Assembly: GCF_003946345.1 (NCBI RefSeq)
Contig: NZ_RHNY01000022.1
Coordinates: forward strand, 1 to 33,877
DNA length: 33,877 nt
Direction of reading: 5' to 3'
Origin: Levilactobacillus tongjiangensis
GTDB taxonomy: Bacteria > Bacillota > Bacilli > Lactobacillales > Lactobacillaceae
Below are positions 7,249 through 15,642 of the stretch, one piece after another; position 1 is the first letter of the stretch, and each line of letters starts with the position of its first letter. The position numbers were made by a program, and so were the translations under genes. A model generated the notes under the pieces. The model was not told the origin of the DNA, ran no database searches, and saw only the letters and a list, made by a program, of their open reading frames with translations.

Positions 7249-8778
7249 ATGCGCCGTGCCCTATTAAGTGTTTCCGATAAATCGGGAATCGTTGAATTCG
7301 CAAAAATGTTGACTGCCCACCAGTTTGAAGTTGTCTCGACTGGCGGTACCCAGGCTGTGCTGGCAGAAGCTGGCGTTGCCGTGACCCCCATTGAAGAGGT
7401 CACACACTTTCCAGAAATGTTAGATGGTCGGGTCAAGACCCTGAATCCACTGGTTTTTGGTGGTATCTTAGCCAAGCGGGACAATCCTGAACACCAACAA
7501 ACATTGGTCGACCACGATATCACTCCAATTGACTTGGTCTGCGTCAATCTATATCCGTTTGCCCAGACAATCAGTCAACCTAACGTCACCTTGGAAAATG
7601 CCGTTGAACAGATTGATATCGGTGGTCCTTCACTCATCCGTGCTGCCGCCAAAAACTACGCAGACGTTTTAGTGGTCTGTGACCCAGCCGACTACGATCA
7701 AATTGGGGAAGCTCTCGAGAGCCACACGGACAACCTTCAGCTTCGCAAACACCTAGCTGCCAAGGTCTTCCATCACACCGCCCACTACGACGCACTCATC
7801 GCCAATTACTTAACTGACGAAGCAAAACCTGACACACTGACCCTCACGTATGAACGCCAACAATCCCTCCGTTACGGTGAAAATCCGCAACAAACGGCGA
7901 CCCTTTACCGCGATTGTCAACCGGTGCCTTTTTCTATTACTGCCGCAAATCAGCTTCACGGGAAACCACTATCCTTTAACAATATCAAGGATGCTGACGC
8001 TGCCTTGGGCCTGATTCGTGAGTTTGAAGCACCTACCGTCGTCGCCCTAAAACACATGAATCCCTGCGGTATCGGGTCAGCCGATGTACTGGAAACTGCT
8101 TGGGACAAGTGCTATGCCGCTGATTCCATGTCCATCTTCGGTGGCATCATTGTCTTAAATCGCCCAGTTGATCTCGCCACGGCAACCAAAATGCACAAGC
8201 TTTTCTTGGAAATCATCATTGCACCTGGCTTTGATGACGATGCCTACGATTTACTCGCCAAGAAGAAAAATCTGCGTTTACTGACCGTCGACTTTACCAA
8301 CGCCAAAGATCCTGAAGCCGACGAACTGGTCAGCATTCGCGGTGGTCTATTACGGCAAGAACGCGACGACGTCTTCGACGATCCCAACGAATTCAACGTT
8401 GTCAGTCACGCCCAGCCAACCGCAGATCAACTTGCAGCCATTGAATTCGGGTTAAAAGCGATTAAATTCGTTAAGAGTAATGCCATCCTGGTCAACACTG
8501 CTGATCAAACATTAGGCGTTGGTCCTGGCCAAATGAACCGGATCGATGCTGTTAAAATCGCCGTGGGTAAAGCTGAAGAAAAAGACCATTTTGACCAAGG
8601 GGTCTTGGTCTCCGATGCTTTCTTCCCAATGGATGATTGTGTTGAGTACGCTGCCAAGCATGGCATTAAAGCCATCGCTGAGCCCGGCGGTAGCATTAAG
8701 GACGAAGAATCCATTGCCATGGCAAACCAGTATGGTGTCGCTTTGATTTTCACTGGCAACCGTCACTTCCGCCACTAA
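7249..8778 (+). CDS. purH: Bifunctional AICAR transformylase / IMP cyclohydrolase
   Basis: 509 residues, full length for PurH, which performs the last two steps of de novo IMP synthesis in the cytoplasm: formylation of AICAR with 10-formyl-THF, then ring closure. The N-terminal MGS-like cyclohydrolase domain starts MRRALLSVSDKSG and holds STGGT near residue 36. The transformylase part has LRYGENPQQ near residue 205 and the catalytic KHMNPCG near residue 266. The start is ATG 7249 behind AGGAGG. Unusually, purH stands alone: no purN, purD or other pur gene lies beside it, and a strong terminator follows. It has its own promoter with a PurR-box-like site. Confidence 0.97.
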   Translation: MRRALLSVSDKSGIVEFAKMLTAHQFEVVSTGGTQAVLAEAGVAVTPIEEVTHFPEMLDGRVKTLNPLVFGGILAKRDNPEHQQTLVDHDITPIDLVCVNLYPFAQTISQPNVTLENAVEQIDIGGPSLIRAAAKNYADVLVVCDPADYDQIGEALESHTDNLQLRKHLAAKVFHHTAHYDALIANYLTDEAKPDTLTLTYERQQSLRYGENPQQTATLYRDCQPVPFSITAANQLHGKPLSFNNIKDADAALGLIREFEAPTVVALKHMNPCGIGSADVLETAWDKCYAADSMSIFGGIIVLNRPVDLATATKMHKLFLEIIIAPGFDDDAYDLLAKKKNLRLLTVDFTNAKDPEADELVSIRGGLLRQERDDVFDDPNEFNVVSHAQPTADQLAAIEFGLKAIKFVKSNAILVNTADQTLGVGPGQMNRIDAVKIAVGKAEEKDHFDQGVLVSDAFFPMDDCVEYAAKHGIKAIAEPGGSIKDEESIAMANQYGVALIFTGNRHFRH

Positions 8779-8795
8779 ACTTTAAAGTTAATTCG

Positions 8796-8834
8796 ATTAG
8801 GCGTCATAGACTTGTGCTCTATGACGCCTAATTT
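8796..8834 (+). terminator. purH terminator
   Basis: A perfect 15-bp stem (ATTAGGCGTCATAGA with its complement) and a 7-nt loop close the purH transcript, followed by a short T stretch. Confidence 0.8.
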
Positions 8835-8971
8835 ACCCTCTCAGCCAATGTTAATCTCCCTTAAAAATCACTTATTTTTGGAAGACTTTTCACCTTTAAC
8901 CCCGCAATCGGTTTATCATAGTAGCTATATATTAAAGGGGCTCCAGGGGTCTTTGAGGGAGATAATTAACC

Positions 8972-9991
8972 ATGAAACTAGTCAGTCAACCACGGTTAAC
9001 CATTGTGGTGCCGTGCTATAACGAGGAACCGGTTCTGCAAGCCAGTGCTCAGGTTCTCAACGGAATTTTGCAAAAATTGGTCACCACCAACCAAGTACGT
9101 TCAGATAGTAAGATCCTCTTTGTCGACGATGGTAGTCAGGACACCACGTGGGACTTAATTACCCAGTTAGGCCATCAGGACGCGGTTTTTACTGGTCTTA
9201 AATTCAGTCGAAACTACGGCCAGGAATCTGCGTTGATTGCCGGTATGGAAGTCGCCAATCACTACTCAGACCTCATCATTACAATTGACGCTGACTTACA
9301 GGATGACCCACATATCATCCCCGACATGGTCGCGCAATCACAACAAGGTATCGATGTGGTCTACGGTGTTCGTAATGACCGTGCCAGCGACTCCTGGTTC
9401 AAACGAACCAGCGCCGAGGGATTTTACTGGTTTATGAAGAAACTCGGTGTCGAGTTGGTCCCTAATCACTCCGACTTTCGGTTGCTCACCAGCCGCGTCG
9501 TGACGGCGCTCATGACGTGCAAGGAAACCAATCCTTTTATTCGGGGCATCATTCCACAACTAGGATTCCCATCTGCCAGACTTTACTACAAACGTCAGCC
9601 ACGGCAGGCCGGTGAATCAAAATACCCGCTCCACAAAATGATTCAGTTTGCCCTGAATGGCATTCTATCCTTCTCCATAGCACCGATTCGCATGGTCCTA
9701 TACTTTGGCCTACTAGTCTGCGGTGGGGCCTTAGCTATGCTGATCTGGATTCTTATCCAACACGCCCACGGGGACGTCGTGACCGGTTGGAGTTCCATCA
9801 TGCTTTCTGTCTGGTTCTTAGGCGGCTTTCAACTTATTGCTATCAGCATTATTGGGGAATACGTGGGTCGAACCTTCACCGAAGTCAAACACCGTCCCCG
9901 GTTCATTATTCAAACCGACACTTATTCGAAAACATTTAAATCGACCGAACCAACCAAGTTTAGACTTACTCATCAAACAGTCACTAAATAA
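8972..9991 (+). CDS. GT2 family membrane glycosyltransferase (GtrB/CsbB/DPM1-like)
   Basis: 339-residue family 2 glycosyltransferase that likely moves a sugar from a nucleotide donor to undecaprenyl phosphate at the inner face of the membrane. Visible motifs: IVVPCYNEEPVL (11-22), the nucleotide-binding VDDGSQD (51-57), and the metal/donor motif DADLQDDP (106-113). Two hydrophobic helices near residues 230-290 anchor the C-terminus, as in bactoprenol glucosyltransferases. GAGGGAG precedes ATG 8972. The next gene starts 11 bases after its stop and encodes a large polytopic protein. Such pairs make a lipid-linked sugar inside and use it outside, for example to decorate teichoic acid or another envelope polymer. 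The acceptor is not evident. Confidence 0.92.
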   Translation: MKLVSQPRLTIVVPCYNEEPVLQASAQVLNGILQKLVTTNQVRSDSKILFVDDGSQDTTWDLITQLGHQDAVFTGLKFSRNYGQESALIAGMEVANHYSDLIITIDADLQDDPHIIPDMVAQSQQGIDVVYGVRNDRASDSWFKRTSAEGFYWFMKKLGVELVPNHSDFRLLTSRVVTALMTCKETNPFIRGIIPQLGFPSARLYYKRQPRQAGESKYPLHKMIQFALNGILSFSIAPIRMVLYFGLLVCGGALAMLIWILIQHAHGDVVTGWSSIMLSVWFLGGFQLIAISIIGEYVGRTFTEVKHRPRFIIQTDTYSKTFKSTEPTKFRLTHQTVTK

Positions 9992-10002
9992 GGAGTCCGC
10001 TC

Positions 10003-12069
10003 ATGAAAATTCGCCAACATTTAACCATTGGCTTAGGCGGTCTAATCAGCCTAACCCTACTTACAGTCTTTGCTTTGGCACTCTGGCCAGTCGTTATTCG
10101 AGTAGATCACGACTGGCTCCAACCCTTAGCCTTGCTGATTGGTTGTGCCATTTATCTTGGTGGTGTGGGACTCCTTTTTCGTGGCCTCCACCGTCTCAGT
10201 AACCGTGCCAACCGAGTCGTCACCGTGGGGCTCTGGCTGATTTTACTGATTATCCAACTGTGGGTCGCAACTGCATGGGTTGCGGCGCCTCGGGCTGATT
10301 TATATTTTGTTCATCAGCAAGCCGTGTCGTTGGTCAAAGGAAGCTATGACTGGTTACCTTATTTCTACACCTACCCGAACAATGTCAGTTATACGCTGGT
10401 TCTAGCGGGATTATTAAAGGTGGCTAATATGTTAGGGATCACTGACACTGGGGTCTTTCTCAATATCGTTCAGTTCATTTGGATTGACCTAGGCGTGTTG
10501 GTTATTTGGCGCGAACTCAAGCACCGTAACCCCGCCCGGTCCAACTTGCTCATGGTGCTCGTCATCACTGCTATTCCGCTATATGCGTACGGTCTTAATG
10601 CGTACAGCGATACGGCAATTCTGCCATTGGCCCTCTTTGCCATCGTTGCTTTTAGACACCTGCGTCACGCCAACACCTGGCAACGAATTACCTGGTGGAG
10701 CATTCTGTTGAGTTTAGTTTTAACCGCCGCACTACTGCTTAAGCCTAACTTTCTCGTTTTAATCATTGCGGCACTGATGGTCCTGTGGTTCCGCGCAAAC
10801 CGCTCCCCTCATCAGGGAACAACTCGCGCTGTGACAACCTTGCTGCTGCTCGCTACATTGGCAACCGGCACCGGATTGGTCCACAACCTTCAAAAATCTC
10901 ACGGGTACCAAGTCGATAACGACCAAGCACTCCCCGTAATGAGTTGGGTTGCCATGAGCTGGAATCCAGACTACTACGGGCAATACAACCGCCACGACGT
11001 CACCCAAATGATGAAAGCTCCCACCAAGGAAGCCAAGGCGACACTCGCCAAGCAAACGTTGATCGACCGCTTACACGAACTGGGAACTGGCGGCATTCTC
11101 TACCATTTGATGCAAAAGGCTCGGCTCTTTATTGCCAATGGAACCTTTGATAGCTTTCAAATCAATCCCGCTTTTACCCGGGCGCCTAACTGGTACCGCC
11201 AGCACCGAGCAACTAGCGATTGGTTCCTAGCCAACTGGTGCCAAATCAGTTACCTTGCCCTGCTCCTGGTCAACGCAGGCTGGGGCTTACAACAGGTCCG
11301 TCGCCGTCACCTATCGACCGGTTATCTCCTAGGTGGTGTCTTCATCATTGGTCTGATCTGCTTCCACGTTATCTTCTGGGAGACTGAAGAACGGTACGCC
11401 TTACCACTGCTTCCCCTACTACTGGCAGGAACCGCAGCCGGCTACCGTCAACCCTTGAACATCCTCCACTATTCAGAACGGTCGCGTTGGTTACCGCTTG
11501 GCATGGCAGCAGCCTTCACCGTGCTCCTTTCCTTAGCCGCTTGGCAAAGTAGTGGCCTCATGACGCATTCCAACAGCGAACCCGTCAGCGTCCTCAGTCA
11601 AAATGAGGGCCGCTACTATCAAAACCACCGCGTCCGGCTCAAGCCTAACGCCAGTCTGACTCAGCCATTCACGACCACGTTGCCGTTTGATCAACTAATC
11701 GTCAACAATGGCGAACGCTTTCCTGGCCAATTGACCTTAAAGAAAGCCAACGGTCGGACCGTTTGGCAATCCAAAGGGAAGACGCCCCTGCTAGCCCAGA
11801 TTCTGCCACTGCAACCAGCGGGTAAGTACACCTTGACCGTCACGAATCACGGTAAGCGACGAGCTAAACTCATCACCGCACCAGCCGATTACGACTTGCT
11901 ACCACAGTCTTTGATCGGCCATCCCCATCAATACCTCCGTTTCGAGGTCCAGCAAAGTAGTGTGGCACCAGTTCTTTCCAATGGTAAGTTCTGGCTACTC
12001 TTTGGTGGTATGTGGCTCACTGGGCTGTTAGTGGTCGACCGTTTTTACTGGTATCGCCGTCATATTTAA
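10003..12069 (+). CDS. Polytopic membrane protein, probable GT-C glycosyltransferase
   Basis: 688 residues with about 11-13 predicted membrane helices and a C-terminal extracytoplasmic domain of about 150 residues before a last helix (FWLLFGGMWLTGLLVV). The topology, with a first external loop containing acidic/aromatic residues (PRADLYFVHQQ) after helix 3 or 4, fits GT-C enzymes of the PMT/GT39-like type, which use polyprenyl-phosphate sugars outside the cell. It follows the GT2 gene by 11 bases, with AAGGAG before ATG 10003, so it probably transfers the sugar that protein loads on lipid. The fold assignment rests on topology and context, not on a recognised catalytic motif. Confidence 0.75.
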   Translation: MKIRQHLTIGLGGLISLTLLTVFALALWPVVIRVDHDWLQPLALLIGCAIYLGGVGLLFRGLHRLSNRANRVVTVGLWLILLIIQLWVATAWVAAPRADLYFVHQQAVSLVKGSYDWLPYFYTYPNNVSYTLVLAGLLKVANMLGITDTGVFLNIVQFIWIDLGVLVIWRELKHRNPARSNLLMVLVITAIPLYAYGLNAYSDTAILPLALFAIVAFRHLRHANTWQRITWWSILLSLVLTAALLLKPNFLVLIIAALMVLWFRANRSPHQGTTRAVTTLLLLATLATGTGLVHNLQKSHGYQVDNDQALPVMSWVAMSWNPDYYGQYNRHDVTQMMKAPTKEAKATLAKQTLIDRLHELGTGGILYHLMQKARLFIANGTFDSFQINPAFTRAPNWYRQHRATSDWFLANWCQISYLALLLVNAGWGLQQVRRRHLSTGYLLGGVFIIGLICFHVIFWETEERYALPLLPLLLAGTAAGYRQPLNILHYSERSRWLPLGMAAAFTVLLSLAAWQSSGLMTHSNSEPVSVLSQNEGRYYQNHRVRLKPNASLTQPFTTTLPFDQLIVNNGERFPGQLTLKKANGRTVWQSKGKTPLLAQILPLQPAGKYTLTVTNHGKRRAKLITAPADYDLLPQSLIGHPHQYLRFEVQQSSVAPVLSNGKFWLLFGGMWLTGLLVVDRFYWYRRHI

Positions 12070-12071
12070 TT

Positions 12072-12167
12072 TTTTTGCCAAAGGGCTTGCCTTAAGGCCA
12101 CTCTAAGGGACTACGATAATACGTATAGAGGTTAATCTCTTAAATCTAGTCCCTTCATCGGCAAAAA
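12072..12167 (+). promoter_or_regulatory. Nested inverted repeats in the leader of the DUF3737 gene
   Basis: Outer arms TTTTTGCC (12072-12079) and GGCAAAAA (12160-12167) enclose AAGGGACTA (12105-12113) pairing with TAGTCCCTT (12147-12155). The palindrome GCCTTAAGGC (12089-12098) and a small AGAG/CTCT hairpin lie inside. The last bases of the outer arm overlap the AAGGAG site, so the fold could hide it. It may be the terminator of the upstream operon, a translational switch, or both. Confidence 0.45.
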
Positions 12168-12183
12168 GGAGTCGAATCATACT

Positions 12184-13041
12184 TTGACAAAAACATTAAA
12201 TCAGCAAACATTCACAGGCGAACGGGCCCTCTTTCAGGCCCACGACCTCCATATTACGAACAGCACCTTTGTGGACGGCGAGTCCCCACTGAAACACGGT
12301 GCGAACCTCGCCATCGATCACACGATTTTTAAATACAAGTACCCACTGTGGTATACCAACAATGCCCAGCTGGACTACACAACGTGGCAGCCCGATGCCC
12401 ATGCCGGCATCTGGTACACCACCAATCTCACCATGAACCATTCAATGGTCCGGGCCACCAAGACTTTCCGGCACGCTAGTTATCTCAAAATGAACGACGT
12501 AACCTTTGCTAACGCCGGTGAAACGCTCTGGTGGTGCGACCACGTCGAGCTGAATAACGTCACCGCAACTGGCGACTACTTTGGCATGAACAATGATCAC
12601 GTGGTGGCCAACAATCTGAAGATTACCGGCAACTACGCCTTCGATGGGAGCAAGAACGTTGAGGTCCACAATTCCACGTTCATCACGCACGATGCTTTTT
12701 GGAACTGTGACAACGTGACCGTGTACGATTCCACCATCATCGGCGAGTATCTGGCTTGGAATACCAAGAACATTACCTTCATCAACTGTTGGCTGGAAAG
12801 CGATCAGGGGCTGTGTTACGTTGAACACCTAACGCTAAAGAATTGTTCGCTGCTCAATACCGACCTGTCCTTTGAATACTGTTCAGACATCGATGCCGAC
12901 ATCAATACCACCATTGATAGTGTTAAGAACCCCATCAGTGGGAAGATTTCTGCACCGAAGATCGGTCAAGTAATCTTTGACGATCCCCAGATTGACGCTT
13001 CGCGAACGACTATCACAACTACTGAGGAGGAACATAACTAA
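12184..13041 (+). CDS. DUF3737 family protein, right-handed beta-helix
   Basis: 285 residues matching the DUF3737 pattern found in lactic acid bacteria: starts TKTLNQQTFTGERALF and continues as short repeats of the NLTMNHSMV / VELNNVTATG / NVTVYDSTIIG type, each about 20 residues, as in pectate-lyase-like beta-helices. There is no signal peptide or membrane helix. The biochemical role is unknown. The start is a TTG at 12184, 12 bases after AAGGAG, which is long and may lower translation; no ATG fits. Its 3' end carries GAGGAGG for the next gene and its stop overlaps that gene's ATG by one base. The two are therefore translationally coupled. Confidence 0.85.
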   Translation: MTKTLNQQTFTGERALFQAHDLHITNSTFVDGESPLKHGANLAIDHTIFKYKYPLWYTNNAQLDYTTWQPDAHAGIWYTTNLTMNHSMVRATKTFRHASYLKMNDVTFANAGETLWWCDHVELNNVTATGDYFGMNNDHVVANNLKITGNYAFDGSKNVEVHNSTFITHDAFWNCDNVTVYDSTIIGEYLAWNTKNITFINCWLESDQGLCYVEHLTLKNCSLLNTDLSFEYCSDIDADINTTIDSVKNPISGKISAPKIGQVIFDDPQIDASRTTITTTEEEHN

Positions 13042-14201
13042 TGCGTTATAACTTTTCTGAAATGGTCGACCGCCGCCACACCGGTTCTATTAAGTGGGAC
13101 GTCAGGGACAATGAGCTCCCAATGTGGGTGGCCGACATGGATTTTCGTACGGCTCCCGAAATCGTAGCAGCTATCAAACAAAAAGCAGATACTGGTATCT
13201 TCGGTTATGAAGAAGTACCTGCCGCCTACTTTGAGGCGGTCCAACACTGGTACGCCACCGAACACGACTGGGCACCCAACACCGATTGGATGCGCTTTGT
13301 CACCGGTGTGGTCCCAGCACTTTCATCAGCTGTGCGCCGCATCAGTCACCTTGGCGATAACGTACTGATTCAAGCGCCTGTCTACAATATCTTCTATAAC
13401 TCCATTCTCAACAATGGTCGCCACGTCCTTTCCAGCGATTTAGTTGAAGAGAACGGAACCTACAGCATTGATTGGACAGACTTAGAAGCTAAGCTGGCAG
13501 ACCCCCTCACCACCATGATGATTCTATGTAATCCACACAATCCGATTGGCCTCATCTGGCAACTGGCTGACCTCAAACGCCTTGCGGAACTAGCTGCAGC
13601 AAACCACGTTACGGTATTCACTGATGAAATTCATGGCGATATTACCGACCCTGGATACGGCTACACGCCATTTGCAGCCGTTAGTGATGCTGCGGCAATG
13701 AACAGTATTACCGCTGTCTCTCCCAGCAAAACTTTCAACGTAGCTGCCTTGCACGCGGCAACGTTGATCATCCCTAACGAGAACCTGCGTAACCAAGTCG
13801 ACCGCGGTATTAACAGTGAAGAGCTTGCTGAACCCAACGCCTTTGCCATTCCTGGAACGATTGCAGCATATACTCAGGGGGCTGAGTGGGTTCACGAGTT
13901 AAACGCCACTATCACCGCTAACAAGCAACTACTGACCAAATTTGTCGGCAAGCAGTTACCAAAACTCCACGTGATTGCCGGTCACGCCACTTACTTGGTG
14001 TGGATCGACTGTCACGAAATCACGAATGACACCAAGGTACTCTGTGACCATATTCGGCAAACCACTGGCTTGTATATTTCAGCCGGTGAAGTTTACGGAG
14101 GCGACGGCCATCGTTGCATTCGAATTAATGTTGCATGTCCTGCTGAACGCCTTGAAGATGGCCTGAACCGGTTGGCCAAAGGTGTTGCCAGCTTTAAATA
14201 A
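13041..14201 (+). CDS. MalY/PatB-type PLP aminotransferase, probable cystathionine beta-lyase
   Basis: 386-residue fold-type I PLP enzyme of the MalY/PatB class, which cleaves cystathionine or cysteine to thiol, pyruvate and ammonia. The opening (NFSEMVDRRHTGSIKWD, then LPMWVADMDF) is typical of the class. Further marks are NPHNPIG (164-170), the PLP pyridine-binding Asp195 in FTDEIHGD, and the Schiff-base Lys230 in SPSKTFN. The C-terminus has the usual CIRINVACP. The length is normal. Its ATG overlaps the DUF3737 stop by one base. A strong terminator follows. A C-S lyase is the best-supported activity; a pure aminotransferase is the alternative. Confidence 0.9.
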   Translation: MRYNFSEMVDRRHTGSIKWDVRDNELPMWVADMDFRTAPEIVAAIKQKADTGIFGYEEVPAAYFEAVQHWYATEHDWAPNTDWMRFVTGVVPALSSAVRRISHLGDNVLIQAPVYNIFYNSILNNGRHVLSSDLVEENGTYSIDWTDLEAKLADPLTTMMILCNPHNPIGLIWQLADLKRLAELAAANHVTVFTDEIHGDITDPGYGYTPFAAVSDAAAMNSITAVSPSKTFNVAALHAATLIIPNENLRNQVDRGINSEELAEPNAFAIPGTIAAYTQGAEWVHELNATITANKQLLTKFVGKQLPKLHVIAGHATYLVWIDCHEITNDTKVLCDHIRQTTGLYISAGEVYGGDGHRCIRINVACPAERLEDGLNRLAKGVASFK

Positions 14202-14212
14202 TGAACGAATCG

Positions 14213-14249
14213 ATGACGCTTGTTAACTAACTTAACGGGCGTCATTTTT
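14213..14249 (+). terminator. Terminator of the DUF3737-malY operon
   Basis: A 14-bp stem starting ATGACGC and ending GCGTCAT, with two G-U pairs and a 5-nt loop, is followed by TTTTT. Confidence 0.88.
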
Positions 14250-14307
14250 CTAACCCTAGTCACAGTGCAAATCTCAAACCGTCAAGCGCCAACTCACCCG
14301 CCGACCA

Positions 14308-14316
14308 TGCTATACT
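14308..14316 (+). promoter_or_regulatory. Extended -10 promoter of the DyP gene
   Basis: TG-C-TATACT at 14308-14316 is an extended -10 element without a clear -35. It lies 44 bases before the start codon. Confidence 0.45.
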
Positions 14317-14359
14317 CGTTGCAACGACTGATTATTGACCTTTAGAGGAGGAACCCAAC

Positions 14360-15313
14360 ATGCCTATTAACCCTGCCGACGCTCAAGATGTTTACCGCGA
14401 TGCTGGTGACAACATCATGTTCACCACCTACCTGATTGACCGTGACCACCTCGATTCAGACCGTGACGCCCTCGCTGAGTTTGCTGACCGACTGGCAGCC
14501 ATCGAACGAAGCATGGCCATTCGCTATCCGGATGCCCAGTTGAAAGTGGCGTTTGGCATTGGGGCGACTGCCTGGCAACTCCTCTTTCCCACCGCTAATC
14601 GACCAAAGGAACTCGTTGATTTTCAGGAGATTCAGGGACCTAAATACTCGGCACCTGCCACTCCGGGCGACCTATTTCTTCACGTCCGGGCCAAGGAAAT
14701 GGCCGTGGTTTATGAAGTTTTAGATCAGGCACGCGAGTTTCTCCGCGATTGGACGACCGTTGTTGACGAAACACCGGGATTCCGGTACTTTGAAGGTCGC
14801 GCTATCATCGGTTTTATCGATGGTACGGAAAATCCCGATGGTCCCGACGCGACGCAGTACGCCCTGATTGGTGACGAGGACCCAGAATTTAGCAATGGTT
14901 CTTACGCCTTTGCCCAAAAGTACAAACACAACATGGACGCGTAGAATGCCCTCAAGACTGAAGACCAAGAGAAGTCCATTGGTCGCCATAAATTTAGCGA
15001 CCGCGAGTTGGACGATGATGAAAAACTACCTAACGCCCACAACATTGCTTCGCAGGATAACGAGGACGACATTGAACACAAAATCGTGCGGATGAACGTG
15101 CCCTACGCTCAGCCAGGTCATGGTATCGTGGGAACCTACTTCATCGGCTACGCACGTCACTTCACCGTGACCCAACGCATGCTGAATAACATGTTCAGCC
15201 AAAGCGACCGGCTGCTAGACTTCAGCACTCCCATCACAGGAAGTGCCTTCTTCATCCCGTCGCGCCGTCTACTTGAACGAATTGCCGAGGGAGATTACTT
15301 CCCAGAAGCCTAA
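14360..15313 (+). pseudogene. DyP-type heme peroxidase interrupted by an in-frame amber codon
   Basis: Dye-decolorizing peroxidase, 317 codon positions, normal for the family, but codon 195 (14942-14944) is TAG. The frame before and after is intact and conserved. The first part holds the GFIDG motif with catalytic Asp154. The second part, in the same frame, holds AHN with His227, the expected proximal heme ligand, and Arg244 in IVRMN. These positions match the Asp/His/Arg set known for DypB enzymes almost number for number. Relatives usually have Trp after HDMDA, so a TGG-to-TAG change is the simplest explanation. The 194-residue product cannot bind heme. AGGAGG precedes ATG 14360. It is a fresh pseudogene, an amber-readthrough gene or a base error. 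Confidence 0.88.
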
Positions 15314-15336
15314 CCACGCAATGCTGACTTGTAAAT

Positions 15337-15375
15337 AACAGCGGGTACGCCATCTACACGGCATACCCGCTGTTT
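15337..15375 (+). terminator. Terminator after the DyP gene
   Basis: An 11-bp stem (AACAGCGGGTA with TACCCGCTGTT), extended by an inner GCC/GGC, is followed by TTT. The stem is strong and the T-run short. Confidence 0.65.
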
Positions 15376-15481
15376 GCGTTTCTCCATTATTATCATTTCA
15401 ACCGGTCAGCGTGGCCCCTGAATCTCATAGGCCGGTCAATTATCGTTCAAGAATTTTTTAAAATACCGCGCATCGCTATGT

Positions 15482-15550
15482 TCGCAACCACTTGCGAGCG
15501 CATACAAATAAGCACTAAGCGTTGACCTTCCGGGAATATGGGGGTATGTT
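15482..15550 (+). promoter_or_regulatory. Promoter and dyad before the MFS efflux gene
   Basis: TTGACC (15522-15527), 17 bases and TATGTT (15545-15550) form a good promoter. An inverted repeat TCGCAA-ccac-TTGCGA (15482-15497) lies just upstream and could be an operator. The rest of the gap 15376-15642 shows only a GC-rich imperfect dyad near 15399-15435 and no gene. Confidence 0.5.
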
Positions 15551-15642
15551 AGTATGGTTGCCATTTCGATTAAGTCACGATTAGTTTGCGTTACTACGGG
15601 TAATCTCACTAATCAATTCATTCAATAAGGAGTTGAACCATT

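Noticed and set aside
12196-12828. Long antisense frames opposite DUF3737 (81 and 128 codons)
   Set aside because: Caused by the biased codon pattern of the beta-helix repeats; no start context and no conserved domain.
14360-15313. DyP gene as a frameshift or as two separate genes
   Set aside because: Both parts are in the same frame and the break is one TAG. The second part has no good start site, so a single nonsense codon fits best.
15008-15313. Separate TTG-started gene for the second half of DyP
   Set aside because: No ribosome binding site, and it begins inside a conserved domain.
15399-15435. GC-rich dyad ACCGGTC...GGCCGGT as a sixth copy of the structured element
   Set aside because: Too short, and it lacks the UUAG/CUUA hairpin, the A-G mismatch hairpins and the GACCGC loop.
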